Shown here: piece by piece, positions 1 to 6,176 of the stretch
How positions within the stretch are numbered: the stretch's first letter is position 1
Layout: each line of letters starts with the position of its first letter
From: Paracoccaceae bacterium
GTDB taxonomy: Bacteria; Pseudomonadota; Alphaproteobacteria; Rhodobacterales; Rhodobacteraceae
NCBI GenBank assembly: GCA_003500165.1
Contig: DNSZ01000291.1
Coordinates: 19,995 to 37,613, forward strand
DNA length: 17,619 nucleotides
Reading direction: 5' to 3'
Translations under genes and position numbers: made by a program
Notes under the pieces: model-generated
What the model was told of the DNA's origin: nothing
Seen by the model: only the letters and a program-made list of their open reading frames with translations
The model's database searches: none

Positions 1-333
1 ACCAGGAACCGCCACTCCGGGTTGTCGGGATCGGGGACATGGCGGACCCTTGCGATATGCACACAGCCCTGTGGATCGAACGCCCGAAGCATCGCACCAA
101 GCCCGAAATCCTGGTCACGGTAGAGATACGGCAAGGCCAGCAAGGCCACCTCGATCTGACGGCGTACCATGAGGCAATAGAGCCGATCGCCTGGCTGTGG
201 CTCGATCCGTCCGAACGCGTCTGGGCCGGGTTTCGGCAAGCCGGCGGTATGTATAGTGCCACAGCCACAGGCCGCCCGCGCCAAGCACAATGACGAGGAG
301 GATCAGACTGGACTGGACGAAACGACGCATCAT
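1..333 (-). pseudogene. Possible frameshifted membrane-anchored protein, partial at window edge
   Basis: I do not recognise this gene. Reading leftwards from the ATG at 333, the first 28 or so residues are MMRRF followed by a strongly hydrophobic stretch (LILLVIVLGAGGLWLW), which looks like an uncleaved signal anchor. That frame then turns Arg-rich with poor codon use and stops at 115-117. From about position 260 leftwards a neighbouring frame on the same strand becomes protein-like, with stretches such as GRIEPQPGDRLYCLMVRRQ and YRDQDFGLGAMLRAFDP. It is open to the window edge but lacks a convincing start of its own. The simplest reading is one gene with a single-base frameshift near 230-265, either real decay or a sequencing error. 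The alternative is two unrelated chance frames. The start ATG overlaps the stop of the small frame upstream. Confidence 0.35.
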
Positions 334-488
334 GTCCCAGTATCTGGAGCAACGGTAAACAAGGCGTCAATCATCGCTTGTGGAGGTGCATCGGCGCCAC
401 CCGGCCGCGCTGATGCGCCCCACTTGGCTGTCGCGGCCCAGGCCAGGCCGGGATCGATGCCCTTGCAAGCTTCGATCAAGCCGTTCAT
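330..488 (-). CDS. Small hypothetical ORF (52 aa), uncertain
   Basis: This short frame starts MNGLIEACKGIDPG and ends VAPDTGT. Its ATG overlaps the TGA of the small frame to its right (ATGA), and its own TGA overlaps the ATG of the membrane-anchor frame to its left. Chained stop/start overlaps are typical of a translationally coupled operon. However, it has no recognisable domain, is very short, and its codon use is only moderately GC3-rich. It may instead be the C-terminal half of a frameshifted gene whose first part is the frame at 485-715. No function can be assigned. Confidence 0.25.
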   Translation of the reverse strand: MNGLIEACKGIDPGLAWAATAKWGASARPGGADAPPQAMIDALFTVAPDTGT

Positions 489-715
489 CGCCCCGCCAGC
501 GCGCCGGCCGCCATCCTGGCCTCTTCGGGGCGCAGCACGGCACGGCCGTCCGACACCGGGGCGGCGTGGTCGTGCAACAGCGCCTTTGCCGGATAATCGT
601 GGATGTCCGTGCCGCGATCCCCGCCGATTGCTGTTGCCCCCCTTCGGCCCTGCGGCGCCGGCCCGCCCGACCGGATCGTCCGCGGGGCCGGCTGCGGCGT
701 CGCGCCGCTGGCCAT
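485..715 (-). CDS. Small hypothetical ORF (76 aa), uncertain
   Basis: An unrecognised frame beginning MASGATPQPAP, with a Pro/Gly/Arg-rich first half and a more ordinary second half (DIHDYPAKALLHDHAAP, then RPEEARMAAGALAG). Third codon positions are almost all G or C, as in the real genes here. That is weak evidence, because many shadow frames in this GC-rich DNA look similar. There is no clear Shine-Dalgarno sequence. It lies divergent from the DCC-family gene starting at 743, leaving only 27 bp between the two. It may be the first part of a gene broken by a frameshift at 485-488. Confidence 0.25.
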   Translation of the reverse strand: MASGATPQPAPRTIRSGGPAPQGRRGATAIGGDRGTDIHDYPAKALLHDHAAPVSDGRAVLRPEEARMAAGALAGR

Positions 716-742
716 GGCCGGCCCACAGCTTACCTTCAGACC

Positions 743-1135
743 ATGACTGAGCATCGTCCCCTGGTTGTCCTTTACAACGCCGAATGCCCGATCTGCCGGG
801 CCGAGATCGATCACTACGCCGCCTATGCAGCGCCGCGCGATCTGCCGCTGCGGTTCGATCCGATCTCCGACGCCGATCTGGCCGCATGGAACCTGACGGC
901 CGAGGAAGCCGCCCGCCGCCTGCATGTCCAGTGTCCGGATGGCCGCATCCTGTCGGGCATGCCCGCCTTTCGTGCCCTATGGGCAGCGATGCCGCGCTAC
1001 CGGACACTGGCCCGGATCACCGGCTTGCCGGTTCTTCGGCCGATCACGGGGTGGGTTTACAACCGGGTTCTTGCCCCCGCCTTGTATCGCGCGCACCGCC
1101 GGCGCCAGGCGCGCGCCGCCCGCAGCCTGTCCTAA
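743..1135 (+). CDS. DCC-family (DUF393) putative thiol-disulfide oxidoreductase
   Basis: A 130-residue cytoplasmic protein of the DUF393/DCC type. The N-terminus reads LVVLYNAECPICRAEI, which gives the CxxC pair at residues 15 and 18 after a beta strand. The family signature is usually Asp-x-x-Cys-x-x-Cys, and here the Asp is replaced by Asn. A central GMPAFRALWAAMP stretch and an Arg-rich C-terminus also fit the family. The role is usually inferred to be thiol-disulfide exchange; no substrate is known. The ATG at 743 was chosen because family homology begins directly after it; there is no strong ribosome binding site. It is transcribed towards bchJ, with a hairpin between them. Its link to photosynthesis is only positional. 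Confidence 0.8.
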   Translation: MTEHRPLVVLYNAECPICRAEIDHYAAYAAPRDLPLRFDPISDADLAAWNLTAEEAARRLHVQCPDGRILSGMPAFRALWAAMPRYRTLARITGLPVLRPITGWVYNRVLAPALYRAHRRRQARAARSLS

Positions 1136-1166
1136 CGATCGGGCGATCGCAGCGCAGAAGCGGATC

Positions 1167-1196
1167 GGCACAATGCGGCAACCTCATTGTGCCTTT
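1167..1196 (+). terminator. Hairpin terminator between the convergent DCC gene and bchJ
   Basis: A perfect 9-bp stem (GGCACAATG at 1167-1175, CATTGTGCC at 1185-1193) with a 9-nt loop is followed on the plus strand by TTTGT. It lies 31 nt after the stop of the DCC gene and 9 nt past the end of bchJ. It therefore probably ends the plus-strand transcript and may also act on the minus strand, although no T-run is seen in that direction. Confidence 0.6.
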
Positions 1197-1202
1197 GTAC
1201 AA

Positions 1203-1790
1203 TCACCGGTCCTTGCTGCGCGCCAATTCAAACCGGCAGGCGGGTGCGCCCATGGCCGCGCAGGCGGTTTCCCGGCAGGTCAGCCGGCGGTCGACCAGGG
1301 TCTGGTAGAGCCGTTCGAAGACCCCCGCATGCCAGACGCAGAGCGGCCGGTCGGCGGTTTCGCCCCGGATCAGCGGGTTGTTCTGCAATTCGAATATCCG
1401 CGGGCCGATGACCCGAAAGGTTCCCGTGCCGGCAAACGTCCAGGCATGTTTGGCGATCGCCTGCGACAGCAGACGCGCCGCGATGGGCGGCGGCAGCAGT
1501 TTCAGAAGCATGCGCACCGGTGCCGGGATGCGATTGGCGAGGATATAATCGGCGGTGGCCGTGCCGGCGTCGCGCAGGATCGGGTCCGGGTCTGGCAGTT
1601 GCGCCCGCACGAGGGCATGCAACCGGGCGACGGGGCCTTCCTCGATCAGCCCCTGATCGCCGCGAACCTGCCCCAGACCGGCCTCGGCGCACAGACGGGC
1701 GGGCAAATCCGGCCCGCCCGCCGCATCAAGGATCGGCAGCAGTTGCAGCACCGCGTTCGGGCCGATCCGGCCCGGCTGCGGGGCCGTCAC
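1203..1790 (-). CDS. bchJ: Bacteriochlorophyll synthesis protein BchJ (V4R domain)
   Basis: A 195-residue protein matching BchJ as I remember it from Rhodobacter: GPNAVLQLLP near the N-terminus, TADYILANRIP in the middle, then LLKLLPPPIAARLLSQAI and KHAWTFAGTG. The C-terminal V4R-type segment contains the Cys cluster CRETACAAMGAPACRFEL. BchJ was first described as an 8-vinyl (old 4-vinyl) reductase. Later work assigns that reaction to BciA/BciB-type enzymes and to chlorophyllide reductase itself, and leaves BchJ as an accessory or substrate-handling protein. The start is a GTG two bases after the bchE stop (TGACGTG). An ATG overlapping the stop runs straight into a TGA and is excluded. bchJ is evidently co-transcribed and coupled with bchE. 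Confidence 0.93.
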   Translation of the reverse strand: MTAPQPGRIGPNAVLQLLPILDAAGGPDLPARLCAEAGLGQVRGDQGLIEEGPVARLHALVRAQLPDPDPILRDAGTATADYILANRIPAPVRMLLKLLPPPIAARLLSQAIAKHAWTFAGTGTFRVIGPRIFELQNNPLIRGETADRPLCVWHAGVFERLYQTLVDRRLTCRETACAAMGAPACRFELARSKDR

Positions 1791-1791
1791 G

Positions 1792-3495
1792 TCATTCGGC
1801 CGCGGGCTGGTGGCGCCCGGCCGTTTCCATCTGTTCCTCGGTCAGCTGTTCGGTGCCGCCGCCGCAGGCCATGACTTCGGCGCCGTTCGGCATCTTGAAG
1901 GTCTCTGACCGTTCGACCGCGCGTGCCTTGGTCTGCGCGCGGATCGCGGCGCGGCGTTCGGCGGCGCGCTTGGCGCGGTCGGCCGCGGCCTCCCAATCCT
2001 CCATCTGGGCCTCGGCAATGGTCCGCGTCTCGTCGAAGTGGAAATCGACCGACCCTTTCGATTGCGGACCCCAATAGTTGTTCTTGCCCAGATCGTAGAA
2101 GCTGCGCTGCACGCCCGCCTTCAGGAACGCCTTGAGGCACCCCAGAAGATAGCGCCGGCGATAGCCGGTGCCGCGCCACGGGTAATAGAACAGCGCCTTG
2201 CGCATGTAGAACCGGCGGTAGTTGTGCATGACCCGGTCGAGCAGCGTCGCCCGATCCATCGCCTTGGGCTTCATGATCGGGGTGACGAAATTGTATTTCG
2301 AGAAGTCGTAGACCTCGACCTTGTCCTTCAGGTCCTGGAACAGCGGGCTGAACGGCCAGGGCGTGTACATCGCCCAATTGGCCAGATCGGGCTGCCAGTC
2401 CCACGCCATCTGGAAGGTCTCTTCCAGCGTTTCCGGGGTTTCGTTGTCGAGCCCGACGATGAACTGCGCCTCGGTAAAGATATCGGCCTCGCGCAGCAGC
2501 CGGATCGCGGTCTTGTTCTCTTCGACCTTGGTTTCCTTGTTGAACTGGTCGAGTTTCATCTGCGCGGCGGCCTCGGTGCCGAGCGACACATGGACCAGGC
2601 CGGCCTTGCGGTAGAATTTCAGCAGGTCGCGGTCACGATAGATATCCGTCACCCGCGTGTTGATGCCCCACTGGATCTTGTCGGGCAGGCCGCGATCAAT
2701 CAGCTCCTGGCAGAACTCGACGAATTTCTTGCGGTTGATGGTCGGTTCCTCGTCGGCGAGGATGAAGAAGCCGACGCCGTGATTGTTCACCAGGTTCTCG
2801 ATCTCGTCGACGACCTTCTTGGGGTCGCGCACGCGATAGTCGCGCCAGAACTTCCACTGGCTGCAGAACGAACAGGTGAACGGGCAGCCCCGCGCCATGT
2901 TCGGGATCGCCACCTTGGTGTTGAGCGGGATGTAGATGTATTTTTCCCATTCAAGGATCGACCAGTCCGGGTCGAGCCCGTCGATGTTCTTGATGGTGGG
3001 TGCAGCCGCGGTTGCCACGATCTCGTCGCCCTCGCGAAAGGCAAGGCCGCGAATCTTGTGCCGGTCGGCGGGCCAGCGGCCATCCTCGATGGCGAGCATC
3101 AGTTCGGTGACGATATCCTCGCCCTCGCCGCGGACGATCACATCGACCCAGGGCGCCTCGGTCAGCACCTGCTTGAACATGAAGGTCGCGTGGATGCCGC
3201 CCAGCACCCGCACCGCGCGGGGGGCGTGGTCGCGTGCCAGTTCCAGCACCTTTTCGGCGACATAGATCGAGGGGGTGATCGAGGTGGTCCCAACCACATC
3301 GGGGTCGATCGCGGCGATCCGTTTGGCGAGTTCCTCATCGGGGATGTTGTTGGTCATCGCATCGATGAAATGGATGTCGTCGAAGCCCGCCTGGCGCAGC
3401 GAACCGGTCAGATAGGCGACCCAGGCGGGCGGCCAGTTGCCGGCGATTTCGGCGCCGCCGGAGCGGTAGTTCGGATGGATGAACAGAATGCGCAT
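1792..3495 (-). CDS. bchE: Anaerobic Mg-protoporphyrin IX monomethyl ester oxidative cyclase (radical SAM)
   Basis: BchE forms the isocyclic fifth ring of (bacterio)chlorophyll without oxygen, converting Mg-protoporphyrin IX monomethyl ester to divinyl protochlorophyllide with water-derived oxygen. The protein has 567 residues, the usual length. The N-terminal B12-binding-like domain begins MRILFIHPNY and includes VLGGIHATF near residue 100. The radical-SAM cluster motif CPFTCSFC has cysteines at 204, 208 and 211 (CX3CX2C). The ILADEEPTINR, VHVSLGTEAA and AQFIVGLDNET segments are those of Rhodobacter BchE. The C-terminal tail is charged and ends in a linker-like stretch. The ATG at 3495 gives the family start, preceded by a G-rich but imperfect ribosome binding site. 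It lies next to pufX and is followed immediately by bchJ. An FNR-type box and a PpsR palindrome lie upstream. Confidence 0.97.
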   Translation of the reverse strand: MRILFIHPNYRSGGAEIAGNWPPAWVAYLTGSLRQAGFDDIHFIDAMTNNIPDEELAKRIAAIDPDVVGTTSITPSIYVAEKVLELARDHAPRAVRVLGGIHATFMFKQVLTEAPWVDVIVRGEGEDIVTELMLAIEDGRWPADRHKIRGLAFREGDEIVATAAAPTIKNIDGLDPDWSILEWEKYIYIPLNTKVAIPNMARGCPFTCSFCSQWKFWRDYRVRDPKKVVDEIENLVNNHGVGFFILADEEPTINRKKFVEFCQELIDRGLPDKIQWGINTRVTDIYRDRDLLKFYRKAGLVHVSLGTEAAAQMKLDQFNKETKVEENKTAIRLLREADIFTEAQFIVGLDNETPETLEETFQMAWDWQPDLANWAMYTPWPFSPLFQDLKDKVEVYDFSKYNFVTPIMKPKAMDRATLLDRVMHNYRRFYMRKALFYYPWRGTGYRRRYLLGCLKAFLKAGVQRSFYDLGKNNYWGPQSKGSVDFHFDETRTIAEAQMEDWEAAADRAKRAAERRAAIRAQTKARAVERSETFKMPNGAEVMACGGGTEQLTEEQMETAGRHQPAAE

Positions 3496-3513
3496 GACGC
3501 CCCCCGTTTGCTA

Positions 3514-3531
3514 TGTCAATCGAACGTGACA
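3514..3531 (-). promoter_or_regulatory. PpsR/CrtJ operator upstream of bchE
   Basis: TGTCAATCGAACGTGACA is a perfect match to the PpsR/CrtJ palindrome TGT-N12-ACA, with 5-bp arms TGTCA and TGACA. It ends 19 bp upstream of the bchE start codon. PpsR/CrtJ represses pigment genes in air (and, with AppA, in light). Its position close to the gene suggests that it blocks promoter opening or early elongation. The binding itself is inferred from the sequence. Confidence 0.85.
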
Positions 3532-3550
3532 GATTCGGCGCCGCCGGGAC

Positions 3551-3564
3551 TTGATGCAGGTCAA
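3551..3564 (-). promoter_or_regulatory. FNR/FnrL-type box upstream of bchE
   Basis: TTGATGCAGGTCAA matches the FNR consensus TTGAT-N4-ATCAA at nine of ten fixed bases. It lies 56 to 69 bp upstream of the bchE ATG, with its centre 35 bp from the centre of the PpsR palindrome. In Rhodobacter, FnrL is known to activate oxygen-independent tetrapyrrole steps, so this fits an anaerobic activator of bchE. The exact -10 element could not be placed with confidence. Confidence 0.75.
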
Positions 3565-3623
3565 TTCGCGGATCTTTTTCTTGCGAATGATGCGCTGGTT
3601 TTCAGCGCCCGGGCAACGGAGCA

Positions 3624-3687
3624 CCGCCCGGCCTGGGCCGGGCGGCGCCTGTCGTGATGCGGCCCGGCCGCGTGGGCGGCCGGGCCG
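3624..3687 (-). terminator. Tandem GC-rich hairpins at the 3' end of the puf operon
   Basis: Two perfect stem-loops follow the pufX stop. The first has 12-bp arms (3676-3687 and 3660-3671, CGGCCCGGCCGC type) with a 4-nt loop. The second has 10-bp arms CCGCCCGGCC and GGCCGGGCGG (3624-3633, 3636-3645) with a 2-nt gap. No T-tract follows either on the minus strand. They may therefore act as a non-classical terminator or as a 3' barrier that protects puf mRNA from exonucleases. Hairpins in this position are known from Rhodobacter puf operons. Confidence 0.7.
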
Positions 3688-3691
3688 GGTC

Positions 3692-3925
3692 TCATTCGGT
3701 CCAGTAACCTTCGAAGGTCGGATCGATGGCCATATGCGATTCGGCATCTGGCAGATTGGCGCGAAGGCCGTATTCACCGATCGCCCAGAAGACCCAGATG
3801 GACACGCCGAGCAGCGAGACGAGCGCGGCGGTATATGCCGCCCCCCGTATCATGTCGCGTGCGATCACGTCGCGGAGATTGGCCTTGTCGTGGTTTTCCA
3901 GCGCTTCCTGGAAGTCTCGGGACAT
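3692..3925 (-). CDS. pufX: PufX-like RC-LH1 core polypeptide
   Basis: A 77-residue single-span membrane protein directly after pufM, in the place of pufX in Rhodobacter. PufX opens the LH1 ring to allow quinone exchange and, in some species, dimerises the core. The N-terminus is charged (DKANLRDVIARDM), followed by a helix at about residues 27-50 containing RGAAYTAALVSLLG, then GEYGLRANLP and an acidic C-terminus. The pattern of Met-x-x-Gly-Ala before the helix and Gly...Leu-Pro after it agrees with known PufX proteins, but overall similarity is low, as is usual for this fast-evolving family. A strong ribosome binding site (GGAGG, 7 nt before the ATG) overlaps the pufM end. The call rests on position, size and topology as much as on sequence. 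Confidence 0.78.
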   Translation of the reverse strand: MSRDFQEALENHDKANLRDVIARDMIRGAAYTAALVSLLGVSIWVFWAIGEYGLRANLPDAESHMAIDPTFEGYWTE

Positions 3926-3937
3926 GTCGTTTCCTCC

Positions 3938-4864
3938 TCAATCCGCCGGGGCGAAGTTGTGTTCCTGCGCCCAGACGTACCAGTTGTCCACGACCGGACC
4001 GCTGAGCACGATGCCGATGCCGCCGGTCAGCGTCACCATCACCGCCATCCACCACGCCCAGCGGTGAATCCCTTCCATCGTGGCGTTGAAGCCCATGGTC
4101 CAGCGCCAGAACAGCGCCGCCCGTTCGGCCGCGGTGCCGCGGTCGACGATCTGTTCAAGCTCGCGGTCGCCGCCAAAGCGGGAAACCGCAAGGATCGTCG
4201 CCCCGTGCATCGCGAACAGCAGGGCCGCGCCATACAGGAAGGCGATCGAAAGCGCGTGGAACGGGTTGTAATACAGGTTCCCGTATTTGATGGAGAAGTT
4301 GTTGGTCCAGTCGAGATGCGGGAAGATGCCGTAGGGCACCGCTTCCGACCAGGTCCCCATCAGCATCGGCTGGAACAGCCCGAGCGTCAGGAACAGCCAG
4401 ATCGCCGAGGCGAAGGCCCAGCAGACCTGTTTGCCCATGCCCAGTTCCTCAGCCCGCACATAGGTCCGGATCCACCAGGTGATCACCGAGATGAGCAGGA
4501 AGAAGGATGCAATCAGCCACAGGCCGCCCTCCATCAGGGGGGCAAAGCCCAGCCCGTATTCCGGCCCCGGCGGCTCCAGCGACAGATAGAACAGGTCGCG
4601 GAAGAACAGCGCAGGGCTGAAATCGACCTGAATCCAGAAGCTGATTCCGACCAGGAAGAACCACAGCGAGAAGCTGATCACCGAGATCAGCCCCCAATGG
4701 CCCAGAAAGACCGGGCCGATCTGGGCGTTGCCGAACCATCCCAGGAGCTTCCAGTAGCCCCCGGCGCCGGTCCGGCTGGCTGCCAGGTTGTTGGCGTTGT
4801 CGAGGCCCATATCGGGCGGGCCCTCGACCTGAACCTGGGTGAAGATATTCTGATATTCAGCCAT
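3938..4864 (-). CDS. pufM: Photosynthetic reaction centre M subunit
   Basis: A five-helix inner-membrane protein that pairs with PufL and binds the special pair, bacteriopheophytin, QA and the non-haem iron. The 308-residue length equals that of R. sphaeroides. Key residues are in place (numbers include Met): His183 and His203 for bacteriochlorophyll, Tyr211 near the electron-transfer chain, His220, Glu235 and His267 for the iron, and Trp253 stacking on QA. The protein ends NFAPAD with no C-terminal extension, which agrees with the absence of a cytochrome subunit gene. The start MAEYQNIFTQ was chosen over an upstream in-frame ATG by family match. It begins 13 bp after the pufL stop. Confidence 0.98.
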   Translation of the reverse strand: MAEYQNIFTQVQVEGPPDMGLDNANNLAASRTGAGGYWKLLGWFGNAQIGPVFLGHWGLISVISFSLWFFLVGISFWIQVDFSPALFFRDLFYLSLEPPGPEYGLGFAPLMEGGLWLIASFFLLISVITWWIRTYVRAEELGMGKQVCWAFASAIWLFLTLGLFQPMLMGTWSEAVPYGIFPHLDWTNNFSIKYGNLYYNPFHALSIAFLYGAALLFAMHGATILAVSRFGGDRELEQIVDRGTAAERAALFWRWTMGFNATMEGIHRWAWWMAVMVTLTGGIGIVLSGPVVDNWYVWAQEHNFAPAD

Positions 4865-4877
4865 TTTTCCTATCTCC

Positions 4878-5708
4878 TCACAGGTCACGCCACCAGGGCA
4901 GGTCGAGGTACCAATCCCACCAGTTGATCCAGGGCTCGAACCAGATGGTGCCCGAGATCACGATGCAGACCGCACTCCAGAACGCTGCGTTGAGCGCCAG
5001 AAGAAGGCCCAGACGGTGGATCCCCAAGGTGCCGACCGAATACCCGATGAAATCGCGGAAGAAGGTGTCCTCGTGATCGGGGGTCTTCATCTCGTGGCCC
5101 TTGGGCGGGTTCGCCGCGGACAGGACCAGACCGCCATGCAGGGCAAGCGCCAGCGCGGTGGTGAAGAAGAAGGTGATCGCCAGCATGTGGGCCGGATTGT
5201 AGTGGAAGTTGCCATAGGCGTAGCCGACATTGTTCACCCATTCGAGATGGCTGAAGATGCCATAGGGGAAACCGTGCCCCCAGGCGCCCATCAGCGCGGG
5301 CCGAATGACGGTGAGCGTCGTGTAAGCCAGAATCGCAAAGGCAAAGGCGATGGGCACGTGATATCCCATGCCGAGTTTCTTGCTGATTTCGACTTCGCGG
5401 AGCGCCCAGGAAACGAACGCGCCATGGGCACAGATCGTGATGATCTGCCACAATCCGCCATTTTCCAGCGGCGCCAGGGCGAGCCCGTATTCAAGCGGTG
5501 GCGGATCGATCGAGATCAGCCACGGGTTCCAGGTCGGCCCGAGGGCGGCGCCATAGAAGATGAGCGCGGTACCCAGGGCGGCGAAGAACACGGTCGTGAC
5601 GCCGAAGAAGCCGACATAGAACGGCCCGACCCAGAAATCAAACAGGTCGCCGCCGATCAGCGTCCCCCCCGGCACACGGTATTTTCGTTCGAAGCTAAGC
5701 AGGGCCAT
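4878..5708 (-). CDS. pufL: Photosynthetic reaction centre L subunit
   Basis: A five-helix inner-membrane protein forming the active electron-transfer branch and the QB site. The protein has 276 residues and begins MALLSFERKYRVPGG. Visible functional residues (numbers include Met) are His154 and His174 for bacteriochlorophyll, His191 and His231 for the iron, and Glu213, Asp214 and Ser224 for proton delivery to QB. The Glu/Asp pair is the same as in R. sphaeroides. The C-terminus ends LDLPWWRDL. A GGAGAG ribosome binding site lies 9 nt upstream of the ATG. It is separated from pufA by a 105-bp spacer with a stable hairpin, and leads straight into pufM. Confidence 0.98.
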   Translation of the reverse strand: MALLSFERKYRVPGGTLIGGDLFDFWVGPFYVGFFGVTTVFFAALGTALIFYGAALGPTWNPWLISIDPPPLEYGLALAPLENGGLWQIITICAHGAFVSWALREVEISKKLGMGYHVPIAFAFAILAYTTLTVIRPALMGAWGHGFPYGIFSHLEWVNNVGYAYGNFHYNPAHMLAITFFFTTALALALHGGLVLSAANPPKGHEMKTPDHEDTFFRDFIGYSVGTLGIHRLGLLLALNAAFWSAVCIVISGTIWFEPWINWWDWYLDLPWWRDL

Positions 5709-5771
5709 TGCTTCACTCTCTCCAGGTTTGCGGCCGGGTCCTCCGGACGGGGCCGTCGGTAAGGTTGGGAT

Positions 5772-5801
5772 CGTTGCGGGCGACCGCGGCCGCCCGCAAC
5801 G
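5772..5801 (-). promoter_or_regulatory. pufA-pufL intercistronic mRNA-stabilising hairpin
   Basis: A perfect 11-bp stem (CGTTGCGGGCG and CGCCCGCAACG) closes an 8-nt loop, starting 13 nt after the pufA stop codon. In R. capsulatus and R. sphaeroides a hairpin at this exact place protects the pufBA message from 3' exonucleases, giving many more antenna than reaction-centre transcripts. The structure is read from the sequence; the function is inferred from those species. Confidence 0.85.
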
Positions 5802-5813
5802 GGAGCAGGCGCG

Positions 5814-5987
5814 TTACTCGGCCTGCGAAGCCAGATAGTCCTCGCCGGCCATGCCGATCCAGTTGTACCCAGGCGTGCTGAGCAGAACGAGGTGGATCAT
5901 CACGGCCACGAGAAAGAGGAAGACGCCCTGCGCGACAAACACACGGCGCGGATCGAAAACGAGCCAGATTTTGTAGAATTGCGACAT
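5814..5987 (-). CDS. pufA: Light-harvesting 1 (B875) alpha polypeptide
   Basis: A 57-residue single-helix antenna protein of the LH1 ring. The sequence begins MSQFYKIWLVFDPRRVF, almost the same as R. sphaeroides PufA. The bacteriochlorophyll-binding His32 sits in VMIHLVLLS. The C-terminal YNW supplies the Trp typical of LH1 alpha chains, and a polar tail follows. A GGAGG ribosome binding site lies 8 nt before the ATG, in the 13-bp gap after pufB. The gene is too short for many gene finders but unmistakable. It is expected to be expressed in excess over pufLM because of the downstream hairpin. Confidence 0.97.
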   Translation of the reverse strand: MSQFYKIWLVFDPRRVFVAQGVFLFLVAVMIHLVLLSTPGYNWIGMAGEDYLASQAE

Positions 5988-6000
5988 GTTTCGATCCTCC

Positions 6001-6150
6001 TCAGAGCCACGGGCGCCAGATGAACACCGCCAGGTGGGCCACCAGGGCGACCCCCACGAAGAGCGAGAAGCCCTGCATGTAGACGGCGTGCAGTTCCTGC
6101 GCCTGCTCGTCGGTGAGACCTGTGAAGGACAGGTCGGTGCTATCAGCCAT
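6001..6150 (-). CDS. pufB: Light-harvesting 1 (B875) beta polypeptide
   Basis: A 49-residue single-helix antenna protein that pairs with PufA. It has the conserved LTDEQAQELHAVYMQGF segment at the cytoplasmic side. His39 in the VAHLAVFIWRPW segment binds bacteriochlorophyll; His21 is the second conserved His. The length is the same as in R. sphaeroides. The start MADSTDL is set by the family and by a strong GGAGG ribosome binding site 7 nt upstream. An in-frame ATG further upstream would add 14 atypical residues and is rejected. Confidence 0.97.
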   Translation of the reverse strand: MADSTDLSFTGLTDEQAQELHAVYMQGFSLFVGVALVAHLAVFIWRPWL

Positions 6151-6176
6151 TAACTTTCCTCCGGAACGTTTGACTG

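Noticed and set aside
39..293. An 84-codon plus-strand frame at the left edge
   Set aside because: It is opposite a more protein-like minus-strand frame and lacks a ribosome binding site; it cannot be fully excluded because the edge is unresolved.
2038..3657. A 539-codon plus-strand frame opposite bchE
   Set aside because: It is antisense to a certain bchE gene, crosses the bchE promoter, and has no recognisable motif.
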